Shown here piece by piece: positions 6,727-14,401 of a stretch of DNA of 21,738 bases (the stretch's first letter is position 1; each line of letters opens with the position of its first letter). Location of the stretch: positions 1 to 21,738 of the forward strand of contig JAVEEO010000240.1 in NCBI GenBank assembly GCA_030840415.1, read 5' to 3'. Made by a program: the position numbers and the translations under genes. The notes beneath the pieces are model-generated. The model was not told the origin of the DNA, made no database searches, and saw only the letters and a program-made list of their open reading frames with translations. This DNA is from Pseudonocardiales bacterium. GTDB taxonomy: Bacteria; Actinomycetota; Actinomycetes; Mycobacteriales; Jatrophihabitantaceae.

Positions 6727-7806
6727 ATGCTCGGATCCCGTACCACCCGCGTGGCCCTGGCCGGCTGCGCGCTGGCTGCCCTGACGGTGCAGCTCAGCCC
6801 GGCCTATGCGGGCTCAGCCGGCAGCACGGCCAAGCCGGCCGTCGGCGGCAGCACCGGAACTGCCAGCGTGTTCAAGGTCAACCCGGTGCAGTCCAGCGGC
6901 AACGAGAACCTCACCGACGACAACGACTCGGCCACCGCGGTGCCGGCCAGCGAGTACGCGACCGTCCAGTTGCGCAACCTCGACGGCTCGGGCTACCTGA
7001 CCGGCAAGTGGGTGGCCGTCCAGTCGGCCACCGGCACGCCGGCCTACTCGGCCACCAACACCTTCGTCTACGACCGTTCCCAGGATCAGTTCGAGCAGGT
7101 GATGGCCTACTTCTGGATCAACCAGGCCCAGGAGTACCTGCAGTCGCTGGGCTTCGGCTCGACCCTGCGGCCGGTCAACGCCGAGCAGCAGCAGGTGAAG
7201 GTCGACCAGTACGGCGGCGACAACTCCTACCAGACCGACAAGCCGTTCCGGATCCGCTACGGCAAGGGCGGGGTGGACGACGCCGAGGACGCCGAGGTGA
7301 TCGTGCACGAGTACGGCCACGCGGTGCACGCCGCCCAGGTGCCCGGCTTCGGCACCAGCGAGGAGGCGGGTTCCATCGGCGAGGCCTGGGGCGACTACCT
7401 CGGGATCACGGTGGGCCTGGACGCGGCCAAGCAGTACGGCTGGCCGGTGAAGACCGACCTGGCCTGCTCGATGGACTGGGACTCGACCTCCTACACCAGC
7501 ACCGTCCCGCACTGCATCCGCCGGCTGGACACGAACCTGACGGTGGCCGACAAGACCGGTGAGGTCCACCACGACGGGATGATCTGGAGCCGGGGGCTGT
7601 GGGACATCCGCAACGGCTACATCTCCCTCGGCCTGGGCAGCCGCCGAGCCGACACCACCATCGTGGACGCGCAGTTCGACTTCGCGCCGGACACCTCGTT
7701 CAGCGCCGCGGCCAAGGCGATCTACGAGAAGGCACTGGTCCGCGACGGCGCCACCGCCGCGAACCTGGTGCGCACCGCCTTCGCCAACCGCGGTATCACC
7801 TTCTGA
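6727..7806 (+). CDS. Secreted zinc metallopeptidase (gluzincin, M36/M4-like)
   Basis: A 359-residue exported protease. The ATG at 6727 is preceded by GGAGG at 8-base spacing. Residues 1-28 form a Sec signal with likely cleavage after SPAYA; an LAGC at 11-14 resembles a lipobox but comes too early and is followed by more hydrophobic residues. The zinc site is VIVHEYGHAVHA (H194, E195, H198), with the third ligand E219 in SIGEAWGDY, the glutamate arrangement of gluzincins. H281/H282 in EVHHDGMIWSRGLWD matches the late active-site His region of thermolysin/fungalysin enzymes. C247 and C263 may form a disulfide. Only about 165 residues lie between signal and HExxH, without a recognisable long FTP/PepSY propeptide, so activation may differ from classical members. 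It follows the hydrolase cassette but has its own start signals. Nutrient proteolysis or wall-protein processing are plausible roles. Confidence 0.88.
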   Translation: MLGSRTTRVALAGCALAALTVQLSPAYAGSAGSTAKPAVGGSTGTASVFKVNPVQSSGNENLTDDNDSATAVPASEYATVQLRNLDGSGYLTGKWVAVQSATGTPAYSATNTFVYDRSQDQFEQVMAYFWINQAQEYLQSLGFGSTLRPVNAEQQQVKVDQYGGDNSYQTDKPFRIRYGKGGVDDAEDAEVIVHEYGHAVHAAQVPGFGTSEEAGSIGEAWGDYLGITVGLDAAKQYGWPVKTDLACSMDWDSTSYTSTVPHCIRRLDTNLTVADKTGEVHHDGMIWSRGLWDIRNGYISLGLGSRRADTTIVDAQFDFAPDTSFSAAAKAIYEKALVRDGATAANLVRTAFANRGITF

Positions 7807-7864
7807 GTATCAGTCCGGCCGGCCAGCGCCTCTGAGTGAGTGCAACCGGCGGTCGGGCCGGCCA

Positions 7865-7916
7865 CCCCGAGCACCGCGGCATCGCCTTGGGGCGGTGCCG
7901 CGGTGCCGTTTCGGGG
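7865..7916. terminator. Large GC-rich hairpin after the metallopeptidase gene
   Basis: GCACCGCGGCA (7871-7881) pairs perfectly with TGCCGCGGTGC (7896-7906). The stem extends inward through CGCC/GGCG and outward, past a bulge, through CCCCGA/TCGGGG. It lies 58 bases after the metallopeptidase stop. There is no U-tract, which is common for actinobacterial terminators. A termination or RNA-end-protecting role is inferred. Confidence 0.6.
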
Positions 7917-7940
7917 TCCTACGCAACTGGTTGTCGGTCC

Positions 7941-7969
7941 AATGCCTGGCTCAGAGCGAGCCAGGCATT
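7941..7969. terminator. Perfect 12-base hairpin, probable bidirectional terminator
   Basis: AATGCCTGGCTC (7941-7952) and GAGCCAGGCATT (7958-7969) are exact reverse complements around the 5-base loop AGAGC. The A/T-ended stem and short following T-run would work in both directions. It could end transcripts of the metallopeptidase (plus strand) and of the phosphoesterase that ends at 8049 (minus strand). It marks the point where base composition changes toward the lower-GC island. Confidence 0.65.
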
Positions 7970-8048
7970 TGCACATAGGGCGATCCGAGATGAGCCCACA
8001 GCCCTCGCGAATGCAGGGGGATCGCGGAAACGCACGCTCACCACCTGA

Positions 8049-9449
8049 TCAGCGTGCTACCGACGGTAATCTCTTGGTCAAGAGGCGCATATCGACGCCG
8101 CGCGTACCGAATTCCGGGTCAGGTACCCAGCGCCTCGTTTGATTACCCACAGTCCATGCTCTCAATTTTATGAGGTGTTTGGAAAGGTCCAACTCGGTTG
8201 TCATGAAACCTTGGTACCAGTGTGGTTGGGTGTGGACCGCACCCGGAGCCAGTTCGGAGAAGTCTTCCTGACCAAGTACTTTGGAACCAATCCGAGCTTG
8301 AGTTTCATGCTGGTGCCCGCGAAGTATGAAATGGTAATCGGTTAGTTCTTGGCGTTGGGTGGCTCGATCGAACTCAGAATACCATTGCGACAGGGGCTCA
8401 TGATGCATGAGGGCTATTCGAATATTCACCCCTTGCTGATCGAGTGACCTATTCGCCACCCTGAGCTGTTCCGAGCCCAGTCGAAGGTATTGGAGGTCTA
8501 GGTCGGGCACCAAGTCGGAGGCGTCGCCCCGACCCTGGAGCAAATCTTTCCGGGTGGATAGCCATGAGGAGTTCAATCCTGCGACGCCTACGCGAATGCC
8601 GCGAGCCGGTGCGCTGAATGACTTCGTGTAGCTAACGCCGTCGGACGAATCAACTTGTGATGGCCCTTGCCTTTTTTCCAAGAACCTCCTGAACTCGCGT
8701 TGGCGCTTGATGATGTATTCACCGTGCTCGCGAAGGACGGAGCCCAGATCCTTCGCCTGCCTCAGCATGCGGCGAAGCCTGATCTCTTGTTCGTGATCGA
8801 TTTCCGTCCAAGTCACATCGTGATTCCCTGGAACCGTCAGGAGCGGTGCGTTTCGCGAGTCCTCCGGAAGTGCCTGCTTCAGCTTCGCGAAAAAGCTCAG
8901 CGCATGATCGTATTCCTCTGCAGATCCCGACTGTGCGACGTCACCCGTGAAGAAGACAACGTCAGGCTTGACTGATGCATCGTCAAGACAGGTTGGAAGG
9001 TCGGCTAGAAATCGCTGCAGGTCGGCGTTAGTATCGCTCTTCGGGTCATCATAATCCGCCTTGATATGTAGATCCGAGATATGGAGCCAGCAAAGGTCGG
9101 CTTTGAAAAGGACATCGCGGTTGGGTATGAAATTGACGGCTTCCACCGCGTCACCCGGGGTAACCCGCACGATGTTGAGTGACTCGCCGAGCTTGCGGAG
9201 CGCTTCCGGGGCGTTGTTCCCGCCGATCGTGAGGAGCTGCCGAGCGGCGGTCTCGGGTAGTTCCAAGATCATGAGGACGCAACCTGGGCGTACGTCCACA
9301 AGCCTGAGGTCACTGGCCGGGAGGCCCAGGGTTTCAGCTATGGATTGCAGCGCCGAAGTCACTCCACCTCGCTGAACGAAGCCCTCGTAATCCTGACCAA
9401 GACGTAGCTTTACCGTTAGCCTGTCAACCTGCGCCGTGATCGGTTCCAT
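8049..9449 (-). CDS. Calcineurin-like phosphoesterase with N-terminal adaptor-like domain
   Basis: A 466-residue protein starting at the ATG at 9449, with a G-run about 8 bases upstream. Residues 10-75 predict as beta-alpha-beta-beta-alpha: LTVKLRL, GGVTSALQSIAETLGL, LRLVDVRPGCVLMILELP, ETAARQLL. This recalls ferredoxin-like adaptor modules (TRADD-N and effector-associated types) in bacterial conflict proteins; that match is from memory and unproven. The catalytic domain has all metallophosphoesterase motifs: WLHISDLHI (D126, H128), FFTGDVA (D170), VPGNHD (N209-D211), ALMHHEP (H349/H350) and RGHQHETQ (H379, H381). An inserted charged helical region lies at 220-262. Lower G+C (53% counted over 8341-8400), a TTA codon at 8067-8069, neighbouring AGA codons and non-coding flanks point to horizontal acquisition. 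The target may be a nucleotide, nucleic acid or phosphoprotein. It stands alone, with no signal peptide. Confidence 0.85.
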   Translation of the reverse strand: MEPITAQVDRLTVKLRLGQDYEGFVQRGGVTSALQSIAETLGLPASDLRLVDVRPGCVLMILELPETAARQLLTIGGNNAPEALRKLGESLNIVRVTPGDAVEAVNFIPNRDVLFKADLCWLHISDLHIKADYDDPKSDTNADLQRFLADLPTCLDDASVKPDVVFFTGDVAQSGSAEEYDHALSFFAKLKQALPEDSRNAPLLTVPGNHDVTWTEIDHEQEIRLRRMLRQAKDLGSVLREHGEYIIKRQREFRRFLEKRQGPSQVDSSDGVSYTKSFSAPARGIRVGVAGLNSSWLSTRKDLLQGRGDASDLVPDLDLQYLRLGSEQLRVANRSLDQQGVNIRIALMHHEPLSQWYSEFDRATQRQELTDYHFILRGHQHETQARIGSKVLGQEDFSELAPGAVHTQPHWYQGFMTTELDLSKHLIKLRAWTVGNQTRRWVPDPEFGTRGVDMRLLTKRLPSVAR

Positions 9450-9497
9450 CGGTGCCCCCGTTCGACCAACTTTCTAGTTTTCCATGTGCTGAGCCAC

Positions 9498-9638
9498 GGC
9501 GCTAGCACACAGCACAGGCATATGGAATCGTTGATCTCGATCTTCTGATGGGCGCACGGTGCGGCGGCTGGGGCGGCCCATGACGGGCATTGGCTCGAGG
9601 CGACGCCGCGACGCCACCTGTCTGAAGGGCGCTAGCAC
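9498..9638. repeat. Pair of 11-base direct repeats upstream of the phosphoesterase gene
   Basis: GGCGCTAGCAC occurs exactly at 9498-9508 and 9628-9638, 130 bases apart, in the gap between the phosphoesterase start and the end of the Cys-rich regulator gene. GTGCTAGC on the other strand has partial internal symmetry (GCTAGC). The pair could be regulator sites for the island gene or a trace of an insertion. The stretch between the copies shows no supported gene. Confidence 0.4.
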
Positions 9639-9660
9639 CCTCGGGTACTACTGAGACTCG

Positions 9661-10434
9661 TTAACCGCGGGGCGGGGTCAGGGTGACGCAACACCGCCCG
9701 GGCGCCGGGTCGAGCCGGGCCTGCAGTGGCTCGTCCGGGCTGGCCGACCCGGCACCGCCCTGTGGCGAGCCCTCGACCAAACCCTCGACCAGTCCGCGCA
9801 TCAGGTTGAGGTTCATACCGCACACCAGGCCGGTGAACTCCTGGGCCAGGCTGGCGAACGGGCAGTTGCTCAGGGTGATCCGGTCGAAGGTGGCGCGGGG
9901 CTCGTAGCCCTCGGCCTCCAACACGGCACAGACCGCCGGCACCACCGCGTCCGAGTCCGGCCGGCAGCCGGCGAGTTGGCCGGCCTGGCGTCCCAGTCGC
10001 CGGCCGGCCGCCTGGGCCGCGGCCCGCAGGGTGGCCGATACCGGCTCGGCGCCGGCGCTGCTGGCCAGGATCGCCTCGGCCATCAGCCGGGCCGGGAGTT
10101 CGTAATGCCGCTCGGGCAGGCTCACCGCCACCTCGCCCGGTGCCCGGCGGTAGTACTTGGCGGGCCGCCCGGCGCCCGGACCGGTGCGGCCGGCGGGCCG
10201 GCGGTACTCCACCTCCAGCAGGCCGTCCTCCTCCAGCCTGTCGAGGTGGAACTTCGCGACGTGATGGGCCACCCCCACGCCGCTGGCGGCCTGTTCGCGG
10301 CTCACCGGCCCGGACTGTTCGGCGACGTAGCGGTAGAGGGTGTGCCGCACCGGTTCGCTGAGCGAGGCCAGGCTGCGCAACCGGGCCCGTACGGCAGCCT
10401 GGTGCTGTGACTCGGGCGCCGGCGCTCCGTCCAT
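9661..10434 (-). CDS. SufR-like winged-helix regulator with Cys cluster
   Basis: A 257-residue transcription factor. Residues 17-75 form a winged helix-turn-helix of the ArsR/SufR type: LRSLASLSEPVRHTLYRYV, REQAASGVGVAHHVAKFHLDRLEEDGLLEV, then the wing with GRPAKYYR. The C-terminal half carries C157, C169, C191 (SNCPFASLA), C205 (LVCGMNLN) and C248/C249 (GRCCVTL). The NCPF...CGMN...CC arrangement is that of SufR-type regulators, which bind an Fe-S cluster and repress suf genes. Here no suf genes are visible; the divergent neighbours are folE and a flavoprotein reductase, which it may control through iron-sulfur or redox state. The ATG at 10434 is the best available start, with GGGAG rather far upstream (about 14 bases). 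Its first base overlaps a palindrome, which suggests autoregulation. Confidence 0.8.
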   Translation of the reverse strand: MDGAPAPESQHQAAVRARLRSLASLSEPVRHTLYRYVAEQSGPVSREQAASGVGVAHHVAKFHLDRLEEDGLLEVEYRRPAGRTGPGAGRPAKYYRRAPGEVAVSLPERHYELPARLMAEAILASSAGAEPVSATLRAAAQAAGRRLGRQAGQLAGCRPDSDAVVPAVCAVLEAEGYEPRATFDRITLSNCPFASLAQEFTGLVCGMNLNLMRGLVEGLVEGSPQGGAGSASPDEPLQARLDPAPGRCCVTLTPPRG

Positions 10435-10448
10435 ATCTCTAAAAGATA
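10434..10448. promoter_or_regulatory. Palindrome TATCT-N5-AGATA, probable operator
   Basis: A perfect 5-base inverted repeat with a 5-base centre covers the first base of the SufR-like gene's start codon and lies 6 bases upstream of the folE -35 box. A dimer bound here could block its own gene and touch polymerase at the folE promoter. Binding by the neighbouring regulator is inferred from position. Confidence 0.5.
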
Positions 10449-10454
10449 CTCCCG

Positions 10455-10483
10455 TTGACGAAAGAATGGCAGCGGTCTAACGT
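10455..10483 (+). promoter_or_regulatory. Sigma-70-like promoter of folE
   Basis: TTGACG (10455-10460) and TAACGT (10478-10483) are separated by exactly 17 bases. The -35 matches TTGACA at 5 of 6 positions. The -10 is a moderate match of the kind seen in actinobacterial housekeeping promoters. The predicted transcript start near 10490 leaves a leader of about 80 bases before the folE ATG. Confidence 0.6.
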
Positions 10484-10568
10484 GCGTGGCGTGATCCGAT
10501 AGAGGGCCCGACAGCGGGGCCCGGGACAACGGATCCCGAGAGCCGATCCATTCGTTTCGAGGAGCGTC

Positions 10569-11201
10569 ATGGTCAACGTCGCAGCGCCGGTCGAGCCCGG
10601 GCCGCCCGCCGCTGCCGCTCAGGCGTTGCGGATCGTCAGCACCAGCCCGCCGATCGACCTGCCCGGTGCCGAGCGGGCGGTGCGGGCGCTGCTGGTCGCG
10701 CTGGGCCAGGACCCGGACGCCGAACACCTGCTGCAAACCCCGCGCCGGGTCGCCGCTGCCTATGCGGAGCTGTTGACCCCGCGTGACTTCGACCTGACCA
10801 CCTTCGCCAACGACGAGGACTACGACCAGTTGGTGCTGGCCCGCGGCATCCCGTTCCAGTCGCTGTGCGAGCACCACCTGCTGCCCTTCTCCGGCGTCGC
10901 GCACGTCGGCTACCTGCCCGACCGGCGCATCGTGGGCCTGTCCAAGCTGGCCCGGGTGCTGGAACGGTTCGCCCGCGGCCTGCAGGTCCAGGAGCGGCTC
11001 ACCCAGCAGGTCGCCGACTGCCTGGAGGAGCACCTGCACCCGATCGGCGTCGGGGTGGTTCTCGAGGCCGAGCATCAGTGCATATCGCTGCGCGGGGTGC
11101 GCGCGCACGGCACCCGCACCCTGACCTCGGCCCTGCACGGTCACCTGCGCACCGACCCGGCAGCCCGCCAGGAATTCTTCGCCCTGACCCGCGACCGGTG
11201 A
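10569..11201 (+). CDS. folE: GTP cyclohydrolase I
   Basis: A 210-residue enzyme that converts GTP to 7,8-dihydroneopterin triphosphate, the first step of folate and pterin synthesis. The ATG at 10569 follows GAGGAG at 4-base spacing. The N-terminal 30 residues are Ala/Pro-rich. The family core starts at ERAVRALLVALGQDPD. The zinc and catalytic residues are present: C100, H102 and H103 in SLCEHHLLPF, and C171 in EHQCISLRGV, equivalent to E. coli Cys110, His112, His113 and Cys181. The RLTQQVAD segment also matches. No other folate genes (folP, folB, folK, ftsH) are nearby, unlike the usual actinobacterial folate operon, so this may be a second copy under redox or metal control. It is followed after 52 bases by a flavoprotein reductase in the same direction. 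Confidence 0.93.
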   Translation: MVNVAAPVEPGPPAAAAQALRIVSTSPPIDLPGAERAVRALLVALGQDPDAEHLLQTPRRVAAAYAELLTPRDFDLTTFANDEDYDQLVLARGIPFQSLCEHHLLPFSGVAHVGYLPDRRIVGLSKLARVLERFARGLQVQERLTQQVADCLEEHLHPIGVGVVLEAEHQCISLRGVRAHGTRTLTSALHGHLRTDPAARQEFFALTRDR

Positions 11202-11253
11202 GACGCTGTCCCAGCCGGACGAACCACCGCTCACCCAGAGAGAGGCACGCTCG

Positions 11254-12486
11254 ATGAGCTCGTCGCAAACCTACGTCATCGTCGGCGCCGGCCTGGCCGG
11301 TGCCAAGGCAGCCGAGGCCCTGCGTGACCAGGGCTTCGACGGCGGCATCGTGCTGATCGGGGCCGAGCCACACCTGCCCTACGAGCGGCCGCCGCTGTCC
11401 AAGGGATACCTGGCCGGCACGTCCGAGCGGGAGAAGGTCTTCGTCCACCCCGAGAGTTGGTACGCCGAGCACGGGGTGGAGCTGCGGCTGAACCAGACGG
11501 TCACCGGGATCGACCGCGATGCCCGGACGGTGGCGCTCGCCGACGGCAGCCAGGTCGGCTACGACAAGCTGCTGCTGGCCACCGGCGCCACCCCGCGGAC
11601 GCTATCGGTGCCAGGTGCCGAGGCCGAGGGTGTCTACCTGCTGCGCACCCTGGACGACTCGGAGGCGCTGAAGGCGTTGCTGGTCGGCATCTCCCGGCTG
11701 GTGGTGATCGGCGCCGGCTGGATCGGGCTGGAGGTGACCGCCGCCGCGCGGCAGGCCGGCGTCGAGGTCACGGTGGTCGAGAGCGCCGAGCTCCCGCTGC
11801 TGCGGGTGCTCGGGCCCGAGGTGGCCCGGGTGTTCGCCGACCTGCACGTCCAGCACGGCGTGGACTTCCGGTTCAACGCCAGCCTCACCGAACTGCGCAC
11901 CGCCGACGGTCGCGTGACCGGCGCCGTACTCGGCGACGGCACCGTGCTCGAGGCCGACGCGGTGCTGGTGGCGGTCGGGGTCAGCCCGAACAGCCAGCTC
12001 GCCGAGGCGGCCGGGCTCAGCGTCGACAACGGCATCCTGCTCGACACCGCTCTGGGTACCAGCGACTCCCGGGTGTTCGCCGTCGGCGACGTGGCCAACG
12101 CGATGCACGGCTTCTACAACACCCAGGTCCGGGTCGAGCACTGGGCCAACGCGCTAAACCAGCCGCGGACGGTGGCGGCGTCGATGCTCGGCAAGCCTGC
12201 CGAGTACGACCAGTTGCCGTACTTCTTCACCGACCAGTACGACCTGGGCATGGAATACGTCGGCCACGTCGCCCCGGAGGGCTATGACCAGGTGGTGTTC
12301 CGTGGCGACGTACCCGGCCGCGAGTTCCTCGCCTTCTGGGTGCGCGACGGCCGGGTACTGGCCGGAATGAACGTCAACGTCTGGGACGTCGTCGACGACG
12401 TCAAGGCCCTGATCCGCTCGCGGGCCACCGTGCCGCTCGACCGGCTGGCCGATCCGGGCGTCCCGCTGGCCGAACTGGCTGGCTAG
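11254..12486 (+). CDS. FAD/NAD-dependent ferredoxin reductase-type oxidoreductase
   Basis: A 410-residue flavoprotein of the putidaredoxin/rubredoxin reductase group. The ATG at 11254 has GAGAGAGG upstream. The N-terminal FAD site is VIVGAGLAGAKAAEAL, then the family-typical PYERPPLSKGYL, and ATGATPR at the end of the first FAD segment. The NAD site is VVIGAGWIGLEVTAAAR around residue 150. The second FAD motif is VFAVGDVAN near residue 270. The C-terminal reductase domain (residues ~310-400) follows. Such enzymes pass electrons from NAD(P)H to [2Fe-2S] ferredoxins for P450s, dioxygenases or desaturases. No ferredoxin gene lies next to it. Cotranscription with folE and control by the SufR-like regulator are plausible. 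It might serve the P450 at the left edge or another oxygenase elsewhere. Confidence 0.92.
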   Translation: MSSSQTYVIVGAGLAGAKAAEALRDQGFDGGIVLIGAEPHLPYERPPLSKGYLAGTSEREKVFVHPESWYAEHGVELRLNQTVTGIDRDARTVALADGSQVGYDKLLLATGATPRTLSVPGAEAEGVYLLRTLDDSEALKALLVGISRLVVIGAGWIGLEVTAAARQAGVEVTVVESAELPLLRVLGPEVARVFADLHVQHGVDFRFNASLTELRTADGRVTGAVLGDGTVLEADAVLVAVGVSPNSQLAEAAGLSVDNGILLDTALGTSDSRVFAVGDVANAMHGFYNTQVRVEHWANALNQPRTVAASMLGKPAEYDQLPYFFTDQYDLGMEYVGHVAPEGYDQVVFRGDVPGREFLAFWVRDGRVLAGMNVNVWDVVDDVKALIRSRATVPLDRLADPGVPLAELAG

Positions 12487-12510
12487 CGCCGGCCAGGCGC
12501 CGAATCGCGA

Positions 12511-14175
12511 CTAGCCGGTGGACAGCGCGATCCGCTGCACCACGTGCAGGGCGGACTCGGACTGCTCGGCCCGGGTCTGGGCGAGTTCCACCAGGGCCAG
12601 CCGGCCGGCGGCATGGAAGGTCATCAGCTCGTTGCCGAAGTACGGACCGGCCTCGCGGTGCCAGCTGACCGGGGGCCGGGGCACCCGGGTCACCAGGCCG
12701 AGCAGCGCCCGGGTGGTGCGCTCGGCCGCCCGGCTCCAGGCCAGCCGGAACGTCAGCTTCATCGCGTTCGGCACGTAGTTGTGCAGCGGTGAGCAGGTCA
12801 GCTGGTAGACCTGCGAGTCCACCGGCTCGTCGTAGCCGGCCCGGGCCACGTAGGCGTGGTGGACGTCGCCGGACAGCACGCAGACCGTCGCCGGCGCCCG
12901 GGTGCCGCGCTTGCCCTGGGCGACCTCGCGGATCAACGCGGCGAGGGAGTTGAAGGAGGCGCCGAACGCCGCCCAGTGCTCGAGGTCGGCGGCCCGGCGC
13001 AGCGATTCCGACCAGCGCGCGATCCGGCTGCCGCGTGCGCCGTCGGCCAGCACCTCGTTCCACGCCTCGAGATCGTGCAACGCGCGGGCCAGCAGCCAGG
13101 GCAGCGAGGTTCCGATCAGCAGGTGGTCGTAGTCGCCGTCGGCCTGCTCGCTGATCCAGGCCAGCTCGTCCGCGCCGACCATGCTGCGGGTGCCGTCCAG
13201 GATCCGACCGCACCGGGAATCGATCATGAGCAACCGGATCGGCCCGAAGTCGCGCCGGTAGGACCACCGGGTGCCCTTCGCGCCGTCGGCTTCGGCGTCG
13301 GCATGCGCGGCGAAGTCGCGCAGCAGCGGCTCGACGTCGGCGCCGTGGCCGCGGACCCGCTGGAAGAGCTCGTTGGCGGCCAGGTCAGCAGGGGAGAGGT
13401 TGCCCAGGTGCTGGTAGACCCAGTACGACGACAGCCCGCCGATGACCCGCTCGGCCCACCAGTCGGTGGCCTGCATGTCCTCGCGCCAGGCGCGGGAGGT
13501 GTTCCAGTCGTCGCAGATGTCGTGGTCGTCGAAGATCATCGAGCTCGGCAGCACCGACATCAGCCAGCGGACCTCGGGGTCGGTCCAGGACTCGTCGTAG
13601 AGCCAGGTGTACTCCTCGAAGTCGGCCACCTGCTCCCGCGAACCGGTGGTGATGTCGCGCCGTCGCCGGATGCGCTGCTGGGTCGCCTCGGTGGTCTCGT
13701 CGGCATAGACCTGGTCGCCGAGCATCAGCACCGCATGCGGCCAGCTCGCCTCGTCCTGACCGGCCAGCTGCCGGGCCAGCACCATCAGCGCGTCCGGCTC
13801 GAAGTTCTGGTCGTCGGTGACCGCGGCCGACCGGGCGTAGCGGCAGGACCCGAACGCGATCCGCAGCGGCGCGCCCTCGTCGATGGTGCGGATCCGCGGC
13901 CGCGGCCGGTGGTCGTCGGGCATCGGCCACACCGGGTGGCCGTCCAACCGGACGTCGTACTCGATGCTCTGGCCGGCCGGCAGCCCGCTGAGCACCAGCA
14001 GCGCGTAATGATGCCCGGCCATGCACCAGGTCGGCTCCTGCTGGCCGAGGATCTCCACCACGCAGGCCCGGTCGGTCTCGACCCAGACGGTGGCATCGTC
14101 GTGGCCGACGTGGCGCAGGACGGGCCCGAGCAGCAGTCGCGGTGAGCTGGCAGGCGGGCTCGTGGCGGTGTCCAT
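12511..14175 (-). CDS. PhoD-like metallophosphatase
   Basis: A 554-residue member of the PhoD/calcineurin-fold phosphatases. The ATG at 14175 follows AGAGGGGG. Residues 15-95 look like the N-terminal beta-sandwich that precedes the catalytic domain (ATVWVETDRA, LSGLPAGQSIEYDVRLDG). Metal-site motifs follow in order: FGSCRY, LMLGDQVYADE, MIFDDHDICDDWN and VLSGDVHHAYVA. Unlike classical secreted PhoD there is no twin-arginine signal, so a cytoplasmic phosphodiesterase or phosphatase role is likely. It is convergent with the reductase gene (24 bases between stops). Its substrate is not evident. It is unrelated in sequence to the other phosphoesterase in the window apart from the shared fold. Confidence 0.9.
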   Translation of the reverse strand: MDTATSPPASSPRLLLGPVLRHVGHDDATVWVETDRACVVEILGQQEPTWCMAGHHYALLVLSGLPAGQSIEYDVRLDGHPVWPMPDDHRPRPRIRTIDEGAPLRIAFGSCRYARSAAVTDDQNFEPDALMVLARQLAGQDEASWPHAVLMLGDQVYADETTEATQQRIRRRRDITTGSREQVADFEEYTWLYDESWTDPEVRWLMSVLPSSMIFDDHDICDDWNTSRAWREDMQATDWWAERVIGGLSSYWVYQHLGNLSPADLAANELFQRVRGHGADVEPLLRDFAAHADAEADGAKGTRWSYRRDFGPIRLLMIDSRCGRILDGTRSMVGADELAWISEQADGDYDHLLIGTSLPWLLARALHDLEAWNEVLADGARGSRIARWSESLRRAADLEHWAAFGASFNSLAALIREVAQGKRGTRAPATVCVLSGDVHHAYVARAGYDEPVDSQVYQLTCSPLHNYVPNAMKLTFRLAWSRAAERTTRALLGLVTRVPRPPVSWHREAGPYFGNELMTFHAAGRLALVELAQTRAEQSESALHVVQRIALSTG

Positions 14176-14303
14176 ACAGCCCCCTCTGCCGGATCGTGCA
14201 AGCCTGGCCGGCCCGGTCGAAGCCTACCGTCCGCCCCGCGCGGCGCTGTTCGGCCGTTCGCCGGGCCAGCCGGCCGGCTGCGGGTGGCTCGGGCCTCAGC
14301 TGC

Positions 14304-14341
14304 CGAAACGGCCCGCAACGTCGAGGTTGCGGGCCGTTTCG
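14304..14341 (-). terminator. Strong terminator of the serine protease gene
   Basis: CGAAACGGCCCGCAAC (14304-14319) and GTTGCGGGCCGTTTCG (14326-14341) are perfect 16-base complements with a 6-base loop. The hairpin lies about 60 bases past the stop of the minus-strand serine protease gene, and the TTTC arm provides a short U-stretch. It is symmetric enough to act in both directions. The rest of the 14176-14401 gap holds the upstream region of the PhoD-like gene, with no further gene seen. Confidence 0.8.
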
Positions 14342-14401
14342 ATTCCTTGGAGGGGAAATGCTGGCTGCGCCCGGGATCAGGCTCAGCCGGAGGTCGGGGG
14401 C

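Noticed and set aside
5602..7806. A single 734-residue open frame
   Set aside because: It joins the wrong-frame end of the lysozyme-like gene to the metallopeptidase. The metallopeptidase has its own GGAGG, ATG and signal peptide at 6727, and the middle part (6280-6726) has no protein character.
9581..9655. A 20-residue plus-strand frame in the gap after the phosphoesterase gene
   Set aside because: It has no convincing ribosome binding site, an Arg-rich composition expected from random GC-rich DNA, and no recognised homology.
7970..9660. A complete mobile element carrying the phosphoesterase gene
   Set aside because: No integrase, transposase, terminal inverted repeats, tRNA or matching direct repeats on both sides of the gene were found. 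Only base composition and codon use suggest transfer.
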